Both the position numbers and the translations under genes were made by a program. DNA of 64,000 nt from Lutjanus erythropterus (lineage: Eukaryota; Chordata; Actinopteri; Lutjaniformes; Lutjanidae): positions 12,782,833 to 12,846,832 of the forward strand of contig CM034591.1 of the NCBI GenBank assembly GCA_020091685.1. Reading direction: 5' to 3'. Positions 1 through 10,953 of the stretch are shown here, in pieces; position 1 is the first letter of the stretch; each line of letters opens with the position of its first letter. Under the pieces are notes generated by a model that did not search any database, had not been told where the DNA came from, and saw only the letters and a program-made list of their open reading frames with translations.

Positions 1-65
1 TGTGTGCATTATGTGGGAATCTTATATGCTGATTTTTAGACTTTGTAGCTGTGTTTTCCTCGAAA

Positions 66-545
66 CTATGAACCCCTGGAGGAGCTCATTGCATTTCCAT
101 CGCAGGGACCAGCGTTTAAATTAAGTTCTAATGTCCCTGTTCAGAGGGCAGTACTTTCCAAAAGTACAGGAACTCTGGGGGCGGGGCTTGCAGTGTTGAA
201 CATTTCTGACAACGTTTTGTTCGTTGTGGTCCTACACATCAACACTGATTACAGGAGAAGAAATACGACAGGTGGACTGACAACCAAGTCCTGGCTTAAT
301 GAGCATTTATGCTCAGGCTGAATTTCAGCGACAACAAATAATGTCTGTCCACCGCTTTATGTGGTGTCATTGTTGTATAGTCACGTGCAAAAATGATGTC
401 ACTTTTTCATATGTCAGCAGACTAATTTGCTTTGTCTCCACAGGTCTTTAGACTGTGGTGGAAACGCAGACATCAACGAGCTGGAGAAACCTTTTAGTTC
501 CTTGAAAAGTAGTTCCTGGGACTAAAAGTTCAGGGTACTTTGGAT
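66..545. repeat. Inverted-repeat DNA element in smad6 intron 3
   Basis: The left part carries GCATTTCCATCGCAGGGAC (from 89) and the right part GTGGTGGAAACGCAGAC (from 455), which are imperfect inverted copies. Both flanks carry further TAGTTCC/GGAACT-type matches. It looks like a degraded non-autonomous DNA transposon. Base composition and lack of coding frames agree. Confidence 0.5.
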
Positions 546-2093
546 TGAAACATGGCTAATGTATTAAAGTTTTATAGACTTGTTTAATGTCAACAAAAAC
601 ATAATTAAAATTAAGGCTACACAGTATAGTTTTAAAAAATTATATTGTGATTATTTCGACAGATATGATGATCTCAACGAATGAGAGAATTCTTACATCT
701 GGAGAACAAGATTTGTAGGCCAGCAGCAATACAGTATTTTTATTATACTGCTGTTTTATCACACATTTTTCCCTTATGAAAAAAATTGCAGCTTGTGCAG
801 ATAGGATATTGCACTTGGCTATATTGCAATATGGATAATACTTTGATGAACTATGCAGCCCTAATTAAAAATAAATAGAGGTTTTAGCATTTATCCCACA
901 GATTTTTCATTCCTGACTGTGTGGGATGGCTTTGAAACAACATTTAGACCTTCATGTTGGGAAATAAAATGCCCAGAAAGTTTAATCCACGTAATTAAAG
1001 CATCTTATTTCTGGTCAAAAGCCTCTGAGAGTGGCGAAGTGTGCACTGGGAGGACTCATGACCTCAGTATTTCTGAAACTCTGGCTGCAGCCCTGCCCCT
1101 CAGCATTAGGAAACACACATAACAACTCAACAAATGACTTCAACTTTAAACCTGAACTTTAACAAAAAGGCTCAACGGACAAACAAACCCAAATAAAGTC
1201 TAACTGAGGCACCGCTGACTCTTCAGACAGGTCCATGCTGCCGTGACTACACTACACAGACTTCAGAGGTGCCCATTCACCTTTCAACACCGTCCACAAG
1301 TGAGCCCGGGGAGGCTTGATCGAGTGGGTTTGTGGGTTTCTTCTAACGCTACCAGGACCTCTCCACCCGACCCCAGCACGTAAACAAATAAAGCTCCAGT
1401 TTCATCATCTAGAGGGGGCTGTTTCCTGTCCAAACGCAGCCCTCAGCCTGCCTCCCCTCCCTCTCCTCTTCCACATATACACACACACGCACAGAAAACT
1501 CTACACCTCCGCCTCATCAGAGCCGCTCGCTCGTCTCCCCCGCCCCCAAAATGCCAGCCTCTTTCCACTGCTCAATTGCCGAGAGGAATGGAGGGATTTG
1601 AGGGAAGAAAGAGGGAAAGAGGGGGATGGGTGGCTGGAGAGGCAGAGGGGATTGGGAGTATGCACGGGGATCTTATTGCAGCTTCATCCCAGTGAAATAT
1701 TTTGCTGTGGAGAAGGCGTAGGGAGAGACAGACAGAAAGGCTACACTGCTGTGGCATCTAGATAGTGAGAGACCCCAGACCCCCACTGAGCCCTCCCTGC
1801 CTCTCTGACAATAGAACCTTTATGCTGTGGAGTTTTGGTTTGTCTTAACAGCCTTTGAAAATAGGAAGGAAAGCACAACATAACAACACCAGCAAATGTA
1901 ATTTACCCCTCAATGTAAACATGCAGAGATGAAACATGCGTGAGTGTGTGCATCTACTCCAAAACTTTTTCCATTTGAGCTTCCAGACTTATTTGCAGGG
2001 GGAAATTCCTTCCAACATGATACCCTGCTGAAACAAACATCTGCATGGTCACAGTGTTCGTGTATGTCTGCAGGAGTGATGCAAGTTACTCAC
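546..2093. other. smad6 intron 3, 5' portion, no coding signal
   Basis: Non-coding sequence between smad6 exon 3 and the left edge. 620-870 resembles the end of another degraded repeat, finishing GCAGCCCTAATT. 1430-1760 is pyrimidine-rich then purine-rich, with short ACACAC runs. Open frames here show no recognisable protein. Confidence 0.5.
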
Positions 2094-2171
2094 CTGTGTA
2101 GTCTCTTGGCGTAATGTGAGGCGGACTGGAGAGGAGGGGGGGCACAGTTTCAGTGTAAGACAGACTTGAGT
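2094..2171 (-). CDS. smad6: smad6 coding exon 3 (linker)
   Basis: A 78-bp exon beginning with the split Asp codon and reading SSLSYTETVPP, then LLSSPPHITPRDYT. It aligns with the human SMAD6 linker (DSTLSYTETE ... LITAPGEFS). Acceptor ACATTTAG, donor CACAG|GTGAGT. It ends with a split codon (one base), so the next, MH2-coding exon must start in phase 1 outside the window. Confidence 0.9.
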
Positions 2172-5100
2172 CTAAATGTAGAAAGAACCCAAGAAGAGGA
2201 GTCAGATCCAGATCAACATCGAACAACAACTTTGGCGATTGATTAATTGTTTAAGTTACGACAAGCAACGTTTAACTGGTTATAACAGTCTCACTTTAAT
2301 GCTGATTCCTCTATATGACCATCCGCATGATTAGGTGTTCCTGTCTGGATATTCTTAATGCCGTAGCTGAATTCAGATAAAACAAGCCTGTGTTTACATT
2401 TAAGTTAGCCAGTTAAAATGGAGAAGGAGCAGAGGTGGTTATTACTACCACTTTTGTCCACGGGGGCCTTTGAAAGATCCTTGTAGTAGCTTGAAGTCAT
2501 TTATCAAGCAAAAATTGAAAATATTCTCGAGTTGCAGCTTCTTAAATGAAGGGTTTAAATTACTTGAAGTATGGTTGTTTGAGGTACTTGGCAATAGTCG
2601 GAGTATTACCTCCAGTGGTTGGCAGGCGGCATGCCCGCAAGCAGAGAGGAGCACCGGCATGGGAGCTAAGCAATGTGCTGCTGCAGACACGGTCAGCAAG
2701 AAGAATCAGGATCAGTTTAAATATATGCTAGATTTAAAATATTTTCACCACCTTGCCATCAGACAGTCTTTTCCAGTGATAAACATCTGTTAAATAACAC
2801 TCTCTCCAAACCAACCAAACTCACCTCGCAGAACACAGGAGATGCTGGTCTACAGGTGCCTTGATCGGTTAATTTGTTTGTGTTTTTGTGTAACTTTGGT
2901 GTTTTGAAAGCTTAGTTTGGATTCACCTAAGTCACACAATAACGCAAACAAACGAACCGATCGAGGCGACAGCAGACCAGCAACTCCAATTTTCTGTGAG
3001 GTAAAATTATTGATTTTGGCAGTTGAGTTTGATTCGGTTTGGAGAGAGCGACATTTGACTTATGTTATGGCAATTTCTTCTCCCAAAAGGCTGTCTGACC
3101 CTGTCCACAGCAGTTCATTGCTCAGCTGCTACTCCTCTCTGCTTCTCCAAACTGGGGGCGTGTTGACCACCATCTCCTGTAATACACTGACTATTGGCAA
3201 ATACCCCATAAACCCCTACATCAAATAATCTGAACTATCCCTTTAAATGTGAAGTTTTACTGTTTATTTTTAGTTTTATATAAATAGAAATATTTTAGGT
3301 TTTGGGGCTGTTAGTAGGAAAAATACTAAAGGCTATTTCAGCCCTAGTACAGTCCCTTTAACTGTTTGCACAAACAGAGCCTCCTTATTATAAACTCTAC
3401 ATGTCATGTTAATCAAAATGGAAGATGAGAACAGGTAACTCTGTGTCGCTTTCAACCCAAGCAGCTTTTCAAAAATATTCCGTGTTTCCAGTCTAAAAAT
3501 ATGACGGTGATGCCACCCTCTGTGTCATTTGCTGATTTGCAGTGTGGTCGACATTTTTTCCAAACTCACCCAGTGGCTTGTGTTCATCTGAACGGGACAG
3601 AGAGTATGGGGGAGGAGGTGATTCTGGAAATACAACAAAAAAAAAAAAGGTTAAGGCTGTTCGGCTCTAAACCTAAATGATCAACTAAGAAAAGAAACTA
3701 CAGAACTAATCATCATCTTGATAGTAAAGAGGTAATAGGGTATATCTGGGTAATATTAGACTGACATTCATGCAACAGTGTAACAATGACGAAACAAATT
3801 CAAAAATAACAACTATAAAAACTAATAGTACAGTAATATTACTGTAAGAATATGATGATCTGCTAACAATAAAATGATTATATCAGTGCAATGTTTTGAA
3901 TAAAATATGCCAGTATGTTAACATTAATGGGATAACAACCTGATAATAATGAGTTAACAGAGGTTGATGTTTCAGCATAATACATTTAAAATCACACGAA
4001 ATTTCTTGAGGGTCAAAATAGAAATAATGCTGAATTTCCTTCTTTATGTTCCAAACGTTCCCTTTTGTTTCAAGATGATGCCGTACAAATTATACGTTTA
4101 ATGTTGCGACTTGGGGCAGCAAAATGCCAAACTCAGTACATGATGTCATTTATTGATTAACTCTTTATTATTCACTTTTACCCTGTTATTACAGTAAAGC
4201 GATGGGCTACCCAAATAAACTCTGGCAAATAAAATCTGCCACAAAAAAGAGTTTCTTTGTCTTCTGCCAGAAACTCTGGCAAATAAAATCTGCCACTTCC
4301 TTCCAAAAACACAGCTCAAGTTTCTTGCACTCACCCCTCAGGAGGAGCTCGATTACATTTTTACTAAAAACTGTAGCCCTTAAATCATCATATAATGAAC
4401 AGAAATTGACTTCTTACCTAAATCATATGACAAACAAGGCATTCCCTCTTCAGGTAGACCATTAAATGAAGCTGTAGCTGATGGCAATGTAGAGACTATG
4501 TACCTGAACATGACTGTGGACACAGATGTCTCTGTCTCTTGGATAAATTATGCCTCACATAAAGCTCTTTACACTGTTTTTCAGGAGGTAACATGTTTAT
4601 GATTTAGTTTTGTAGCAAACACCAACAGATCATCCTCCTTTACACCTTTGAGCAGGGGTTTCCAAACGTTTTCATAACAAGGACCCCCCACCGATGCGCA
4701 TTAGACCTTGGACCCCCAATTTGATAGGTTGTCTCACAAAATCCCCTCTGAGTTTTCTATTTTTTTATTTTAGGTTTAGAGATAATAAAGTCTTCACAGT
4801 CAATACATGATCAAACTGAGATCACTATGAATTATAATCAGTCAAAACATCCAAGACGATTTCTTCTCTTGTTCTGACTAAAGTTCAACCGATACTGGGT
4901 TTTTGTTGCCACTGCCGATACTGAGTGACAAAAAGAAGTTGCTATTGATATATTAGTTAATATTCTTTATTTATATATATAGATCAAATCTGAAATGACA
5001 TCACAAGCTGAAACATTAAACTTTCACAGTTATTTTGAACTATTATAAAAAAAACACAAATAGAACAAAGCACTGCCTATAAAACTAAAAAATGTAAGAA

Positions 5101-8046
5101 AAAAATAATAAATAAAAACAATCTGCATTATGTTCTGTAAAAAATATATATCGAACAGCATGCACTGATACCACTATTGACCGATATGCCTGTGCAAGGC
5201 CAGTGTCAGGCCAATAATCAATATCAGTCTGGCTCTCATTCCAACTACGAAAAAAAAAAACGTGATAAAAGTTCAAATATTCTCTTCCTCCTTTTGAAGG
5301 GGACCCCATGCAACCCACTCAAGGACCCCTGTTGGTCCCCACACCACAGTTTGAAAACGACTGCCTCAGGAACAGCATAAGCATAGATATATCTAGTCTT
5401 TGCTTTGAACTTGTCAGCATCATAACTCCAAGAATTTCATCGAAAACACTGTATCTTTCCTATTCTCACAGTGTTTTCTCGTCCTCCAAGTTTGTCTCAC
5501 GTCTTTAAGAAGCTTCAGTTGAGACACTTTCATTCTAACAGGCTGTCAGGATGACTTCAGTGTCAAAGCAGCAGCGTGAACTAAGCGATGCTCCTGCTGC
5601 TGCTGCTGCTGCTGGGATAGTCCCTCCAGTCCACTGTGGACATGCCTGGCTTTGTGGCTGCGGCCCCTTTAAGAGCAGAGCCAGTAATTGCCGGAGTCCT
5701 CAGTCAGTCAGATACCCAGCGAGTCAGTCTGGCGCCAGCACTATGCAAACTGTATATTATCGGCACTCCTTCACCTAAATAACAAGAGGAGGACCTCCTT
5801 GTCAGAGAAAAAAGAGCCTGAGTGCAACTTGAGAGCGACCTTCAGTTGGATGATGTGGGGAAGCGGCGAAGTTTTGCGCAAATTCAAATAATAAGTGTGT
5901 GTGTGTATGTGTGTGTGTAATGTGTTTGGAATGTGGAGAGGAAATCAAAGTAAAAGCCGAGTTATGAAAATATTATAAAACTGAAGGGCAGGCAGTAAAA
6001 CAGGAGTGTCAGTGACATTTAGGCCTGTTTCTCTGGGGGGGGGTCAGTGTTGCATTTTGAGCTTTAATCCCTTAACTGCAACATGAATTCAGTTATAACT
6101 GAAGGAAAAGAAATAGAAATGTATAATGGGTGTTTTGTGACGTTGTTTGACACTTTAATCAACAATAGCAACTTTCTTCTTTAGCTGCAGGCCTCAGGCA
6201 AATGACACTGGTTTATTAGAAATTCATATTCATTTCGTGCTCTTTCATACTGCAGGGAGATGGTCCATTAATCTACATGAAAACAAACAAACTAACTAAT
6301 GTACTCTTATAAAATTTAGTAGCTGCAAGGCCCTCCATCTGACTGTGGACGTGGTTCTGGAGGAGTCAATGGCAAAACATCAGTATCATATCGATATCAT
6401 GATATTAAACTAGATTTTGAATATATTCATATCGTGATATGGTATAAGTGTTGTCTTTTACAGTAAAGTGAAGTAATTTTCTGGACTTACCAGACTGTTA
6501 TAGCTGTTCTAACGTTTGCCTTTGCCTACATAGTCATTACCTTCATATTGTTTGTGATTATTGATCAAAATTGTCATTGTGCTAATATTTCATCCCTACA
6601 ATATTGTTGCAATACCACTATCGAGGTATTTGGTTAAAAATATCTGGTCTCTACCACTGTTTGAGAATTTAAGGTTTGCTACATTCAAGAAAATGTGTAT
6701 GTCAAAATATATCAGAAATCATGGCATAACCTAAAAATATCAAGATATTATTTCAGGGTTTCTGCAGGTTCTAACAAGTTGAATTTAAAACTTTTAAAGG
6801 ACATATTAGGACCATTATGAAGGCAATTTAAAACTTATTTCATGTCCACACAGGCAAAAAGGTACAAGCATAGTTTGCATTAATGGTTACTGGGTCAGTG
6901 TTGGATTTGTTTTTGTAGTTGTTACAGTGTGATCAATAGTTTTCTTCAAAAACATTCATAAAAAGTTAATGCAACTTTATGAAAGTAATGTTTCATAACT
7001 CATTTTTTAAGACCTGTCAAAATCAATTTAAGACATTTTAAAACATATTATGGGTACATATTCAGGTTGTTGCATTTCAGACTTAAGGACGAACCCTGAA
7101 TGTGTGAGCCATGTCACCCAGACCTTTTCTAGTGCGGGGGCCCCTGGGGCCCCTAAGAAGTTGTGTTGTCGTTTCATTTCACTGATGTTTAATAATGATT
7201 CTACGGGAGAATGGCAGTTAAAAGGTCTTATTTGAGGGGAAAGGTCTAGATAGGTCCTAGATCTGACCCCCCCACTCCCACCCCCGCCCCTCCGTTGTTG
7301 CTGTCCTTACCTGGCCCACACAGGCGGCTGTAGTGATAGGGGTTGCAGCACACCTTTGCGCTGTCCACTGCGCCGAAGCTCTGGCAGTGGCTCAGCGTTT
7401 TGAGGCGTGCTGTCAGCGGCAGGTCGCTCCAGCGGTACATCCTACACAGCAGAGACTGTGCAGAGATGTGATGATGAGCTCCGAGCCGCAGCTCGGTGCT
7501 CGGCACCAGGACGCACTCGCTGGAGATCCCTCCTTTGGTCTCCACAGCCTTCACTAAGGCGTCCAGAGATCTCTCCCTGAGTCTCTTTAGAAAAGCGTGA
7601 GCGGTGCTCGCCAGTTCCTCCTCCAGCCCTCCGTGCCTCGGTGCGCACTGACAAGGGCCCCCTCCGTCTTTTCTCGGGGCCCAATAAGGGCTCCGAGGTC
7701 TGAGATCCCATTCCCCGAACAAACAACACGTCACCGTCCTGCTGTCGCCGTCCTGTCCCCGCCGGGAGCCTCTGTGCTCCGGGACGCACATGGCACCCCG
7801 GTCATCGTCCGCCTGCTCCTCTTCCTCCCTCTCCGCGCTCTCCGTCAGCTCTCCAGCCTCCCCCGTGAGTCCCGCAGCCGGGTCAGTGTGTGTCACCGAC
7901 CGCTGCTCGTGTTTGTGGAGCTTTCCTGAGTGTCTGCCACAGCGTCCCCCCTCACCTCGCCTGCTTCCATCCCGCCCGTCGCTCTCGGTGACCAGACGGC
8001 TTCTCCAGAGTCGCCGTACAAGACCTGAGCGTTTCGACTTGAACAT
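2094..8046 (-). CDS. smad6: smad6, inhibitory SMAD (5' part: exons 1-3)
   Basis: Smad6 is an inhibitory SMAD that blocks BMP (and less strongly TGF-beta) signalling by competing at type I receptors, binding receptor-activated SMADs and recruiting Smurf/NEDD4-type ubiquitin ligases. Three exons are seen: 8046-7311, 3623-3570 and 2171-2094, all with GT-AG borders and compatible phases, giving 289 complete codons. The N-terminus MFKSKRSGLVRRLWRSRL is the SMAD6 signature. The MH1-like domain covers about residues 104-245 and includes TVTCCLF, LLKRL-like FLKRLRERSLD, SECVLVP and VCCNPYHYSRLCGP. Exon 2 supplies the PPPPY motif and exon 3 the LSYTET linker. The MH2-coding exon must lie left of position 1, since no MH2 peptide is found in 1-2093. 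Introns are 3687 bp (intron 1) and 1398 bp (intron 2). Whether this is the a or b teleost duplicate cannot be told from this window. Confidence 0.95.
2542..3246. mobile_element. Foldback MITE, copy A (smad6 intron 2)
   Basis: About 705 bp. The right end reads CTGAACTATCCCTTTAA and the left end is its degraded inverted copy (CTTAAATGAAGGGTTTAAAT). The interior is also a long inverted repeat: TGATCGGTTAATTTGTTTGT near 2862 mirrors AACAAACGAACCGATCGAGG near 2944. Close relatives are at 24495-25216 and 53254-54073. TTAA-type ends beginning TTAAAGGG resemble the TTAAAGGRR ends described for T2/Kolobok-like MITEs; that assignment is from memory. Confidence 0.75.
3570..3623 (-). CDS. smad6: smad6 coding exon 2 (PY motif)
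   Basis: A 54-bp exon encoding SPPPPYSLSRSDEHKPL after the split Glu codon. PPPPY is the WW-domain-binding PY motif used by Smurf/NEDD4-type ligases. The acceptor TTTCCAG and donor TGG|GTGAGT are both clean, and the phase matches exons 1 and 3. It is too short to stand out as an open frame and was found by looking for the conserved PY motif. Confidence 0.92.
4217..4296. repeat. 54-bp direct duplication
   Basis: A 26-bp segment beginning AAACTCTGGCAAATAAAATC occurs at 4217 and again, unchanged, at 4271. A partial inverted copy (TTCTGCCAG) sits between them. Confidence 0.8.
4653..5363. mobile_element. hAT-like MITE with a nested second repeat
   Basis: Left end CAGGGGTTTCCAAACGTTTT; the right end, read inverted, is CAGTCGTTTTCAAACTGTGG. 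GGACCCCC-type blocks lie inside both ends. The middle (about 4884-5240) holds a different repeat with CCGATACTG near 4890 and inverted CAGTATCGG-like partners (CCGATATGCC, AATATCAGTCTGG), so one element appears to have landed in another. No coding frame is evident. Confidence 0.6.
5364..6753. other. smad6 intron 1, middle part
   Basis: Non-coding. 5640-5780 is GC-richer than its surroundings and contains GTCTGGCGCC at 5727-5736. A short TG run lies at 5896-5919. 6380-6650 has repeated ATATCG/CGATATC words typical of a degraded fish repeat. Confidence 0.45.
6754..7098. mobile_element. MITE with CAGGGTT ends
   Basis: 345-bp element starting CAGGGTTTCTGCAGG and ending GAACCCTG, which are inverted ends of a kind common in fish hAT-type MITEs. 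Matching inner words (AATTTAAAACTTTTAA on the left, TTAAGACATTTTAAAAC on the right) support the pairing. No target duplication could be seen. Confidence 0.65.
7311..8046 (-). CDS. smad6: smad6 coding exon 1 (MH1-like domain)
   Basis: Start ATG at 8046-8044. It is the first in-frame ATG: a TAA lies in frame just upstream, and the open frame between them contains only a GTG. The exon encodes 245 codons plus one base. The donor is CAG|GTAAGG, read on the minus strand at 7311/7310, and the split codon G|AA gives Glu with exon 2. Residues 70-82 are a low-complexity acidic stretch, with basic and Gly-rich segments between the conserved N-terminus and the MH1-like core. Fish-length spacing is a little shorter than human SMAD6 exon 1. 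Confidence 0.95.
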
Positions 8047-8054
8047 ACGACAAC

Positions 8055-8164
8055 CTAGACAGTTTTGGATGTGTCCTGTCGGTCCCGTCCGGGTCCCGGG
8101 AGATGCCACATCGATTTACACTCGTCGCGCAGGGCTGGAGGTTTGTGCACGGTGCGCACAACAT
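8055..8164 (-). promoter_or_regulatory. smad6 upstream ORFs
   Basis: Two ATGs precede the smad6 start on the minus strand. One, at 8111, opens an 18-codon ORF that ends with TAG at 8057-8055, nine bases before the main ATG. The other, at 8164, opens a 70-codon ORF in another frame that runs through the main start and stops at 7952. The main ATG has a poor context (C at -3, T at +4). Whether both ATGs are in the mRNA depends on the transcription start, which cannot be read from the sequence. Confidence 0.5.
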
Positions 8165-9303
8165 GCGCAGCCGGTGGTCACGGTTTTCTGTCTCTCCCGC
8201 AGCATTAGAAAGAAATATTCAACCATGCGCTGCGTTAAACATCACTAAACGTCTGCAGAAGTGCTCAGTGACCTGCTGTCGCCAACTCAATTAAGCCACA
8301 ACTTTTGCCAGCCCTCTCACAAAGCCTTCAGCCCCCCAACACTCTGGAGATCCCGCACACGATCCACAAACCATAGTTAGACCCTCCAGGAGCAGGATCA
8401 GTTTACATCAACAGAAAGAGCATCAGGAACATACATCCAAAAGTTTTCTCAGAGTTTCTCCTGCAACTCCGTAAACTCTCCGAAATAAATCCTCACACAC
8501 TGAGATCCCGATGGGTTCTGGAGGCAGTAATCCCGCTGCAGAGTCCCGGGATCAAGCAGGGATGGATCGGGGACTCCGGTGCCAAACTCCGGGACGGATT
8601 CCGTGCTGAGAAGTTGTTTTAAAGAGAGCTGGAATTACTCCACTCTCCACTCCCCTGCAAGTCACACACACATTCGCGTATACACACAAACACTCACAGG
8701 CACACGCACACACGCTCCTGCACACACACCAGAGTCAAGACAGTCGGCGGAAAACCATGCTGATAGGTGAATTTCAAAATAAAACCCCTAACCTGAACAC
8801 ATTCTGCAACTATTTGTGGAAGAAATGTGTCAAAAAAAAGAAAACAGAGAACTTTTAAGATGGAGATAAAATCTGTTTTCTGTAGGAGATGTTTGAGGCT
8901 TTCTTCATATGAAACTGCCAAAAAAACACAAGTGAAGCTACTTTGGGAGGAGGTTCCTAAGTTTCGAAAAAAAAAAAAAAAAAGCTTTACTTTAATTTCC
9001 AATAATTTTTTGGATATTCTTTTAAAAGTAGCCACCTGTGTTTCTGTTATGTCAAGATGTTCATTGTCACACTAGTTACACAAGTAAAACTGTGTGGAAA
9101 ACTTGCTGGGAAGATCCATTTTAAAAAAGTAAGTTAAACAGCATAAATAACACAGCAACAATAATAAGATATAAAATTTAGAATAAAATGTTTATAAAAT
9201 GAAATATATGATAATAAAATAAAAAAGACAAAATAAAGAACAACTACATATACAAATCATTGAAAGGTTGCATAGTAAAAAAAAAGTAGCCTATTCATAA
9301 GGA

Positions 9304-9693
9304 TTAGGGGTGTTGTGATACACTGGTATCAATGTTAACCGTGATATATTAAAAAAATACATATTTATATCACGTTAATAATACACATAAGATAATAACA
9401 TGTAAACAATCAAGCACCTCTTAATCGTACTGTATGCTCTAAAATAACTTCCTTTCCTTTCCATTTGGCACTGATGCTGTGATGCAGTAGGCTAACTAGC
9501 TAGCTAGTGTTGCTAGGCTACTGTTGCCATGCTAAATCATTGTTTGTAGTTATGGTTACAGACTTTCCCTCCACCTCCCTATATTTGTACTCTGAGTTTA
9601 ATTCATTTGCTAAAAATGTTGTGATAACTTCTACTGGGATTTCTTTGGCCATCCTAATTGTGTGGTGAAAATCAGACATTGTGACAACCCTAA
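9304..9693. mobile_element. MITE with TTAGGG ends
   Basis: Left end TTAGGGGTGTTGTGATA; right end, inverted, TTAGGGTTGTCACAATG. The 390-bp interior is AT-rich with a TAGCTAGCTAGCTAG run at about 9494. Found in the smad6 upstream region. Confidence 0.65.
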
Positions 9694-10239
9694 TTAGCAT
9701 AACAGATTTTTGAAAGAATAAAAGTACAATACGTAAATTCTGCAGCTGGGGGACTTTCACAATAAAAAATAACAAAAGACTTAGTTTGTTGACAATGTAA
9801 AGTAGTTTGGGATCATGGGAGGTGTTATCAACCCATTTATCCCATGTTATCCTGAAAGTTAAAGCAACTAGCCAGCAATGGCTAGCATGAAACATTTCTC
9901 TGTGTTTGAACATTGGAAACATTTGGGATAATGTAAGTACACAGCTCAAGAAAATCTATAACAGGTGTGTACAGCTTATACATTTTAATGCATAAGTAGG
10001 TAAATATTAGCTCACCATTCACTTATGTTTGTTTCTGTTTTTAATCATTGTTCTGCTGACCTGCTGACTAAAATACTCAGTTGATTAAGCTAGCAATTAT
10101 TTAGTGTCAAAATTCAAAGTTGCAAAGTTTCCTTTTCCGGGAAACATCTATTTTCTTAAAAGTTACCCTGAATTTAATTTTTCCAAAACTTTAACATAAT
10201 GCTTTTATTTTGAAACCAGGATGACTGAGCCTTTCGCGT

Positions 10240-10440
10240 AATTCTGTCTACATTGACTCTCTCTCTCCCTCTCTCTCTTTCGCTCTCCCTCTGTGTGTCT
10301 CTGTGTCTCTCTCTCTCGGGGCCCCAGAGGAAAGCTCTGGAGCCATTGGTTGATTCCCGCCATCATGTGCCAGTCTAGACACTTTGGCGGCTGCTGGGAG
10401 CCGCACTGATTGTTGCGCAAACACGGTTTCAAGTTTCTTA
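10240..10440. promoter_or_regulatory. CT tract followed by GC-rich block with SMAD-, NF-Y- and E2F-like words
   Basis: A CT/TG-rich tract (10257-10318) is followed by GGGGCCCC (10319-10326), an inverted CCAAT box (ATTGGT), TTCCCGCC, the palindrome GTCTAGAC (10373-10380) and GGCGGC (10386-10391). This block is much more GC-rich than the surrounding AT-rich sequence and lies about 2.3 kb upstream of the smad6 ATG. It may be an enhancer or an alternative promoter. No transcript evidence is visible. Confidence 0.4.
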
Positions 10441-10953
10441 ACTCTTAAAGACGCAACATCCTGCTCTGCTGTGCTCGGCTCACTCTGGAAATGTCCTGCA
10501 GCGTGGTGGTGATCACAGTGAAAACAACACATTGATCTCTGCTCAATAGATAGATGATAATAGATACATTGAACATAATAAATGCCTTCATGGCCTGTAA
10601 AAGAACAGTACAAAGAAAGAAAACAAGTAAATCTCCTAAATTCAATAAAGGACACTAATGCAAATAATATAATTCCTAAAGATTTGTTAATTGTTCTGAG
10701 GTTTATCATACTGCTATTTTAACGTAATACTATATTATAATCATACAGTCAAATAAGGTTAATCCTGTACTTTTAAGTGGAGTTACAGAAAAATTAATCA
10801 ATTAAAAGTAAAATAATGTAAAAAGTCTCATAGCGTTCATGCAGTTCTCACTTGTATTTATATATTTTTAACTGAAAGTCTAATTTTCTTTTAAAAGTTA
10901 TTTACCAATCTCTATATTTGTTTACAACTATTTCTTTATTGTTTTCTATATAT

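Larger units (their letters stand above)
7260..8780 (-). promoter_or_regulatory. CpG-rich smad6 exon 1 and 5' flank
   Basis: GC and CpG density rise sharply from about 7260 to 8250 compared with the AT-rich sequence on either side, and stay moderately high to about 8600. This fits a CpG-island promoter covering smad6 exon 1 and its 5' UTR. From 8660 to 8730 the sequence becomes CA-rich (ACACAC runs). No TATA box at a convincing distance was recognised, so the start site is not placed. Confidence 0.6.

Noticed and set aside
1..2093. Search for the smad6 MH2 exon
   Set aside because: No minus-strand peptide resembling the conserved MH2 start or end was found; the exon must be outside the window.
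8047..8109. Longer N-terminus of smad6 starting at 8109
   Set aside because: The codon at 8109 is GTG, not ATG, and a TAA lies three codons upstream. MFKSKRSG at 8046 is the conserved SMAD6 start.
7790..8248. 152-codon plus-strand open frame
   Set aside because: It is antisense to smad6 exon 1 in a CpG-rich region and its low-complexity Ser/Arg/Pro peptide has no known domain.
10248..10709. 153-codon minus-strand frame
   Set aside because: It crosses a CT/GA-rich tract, has no recognisable homology and no supporting splice signals.
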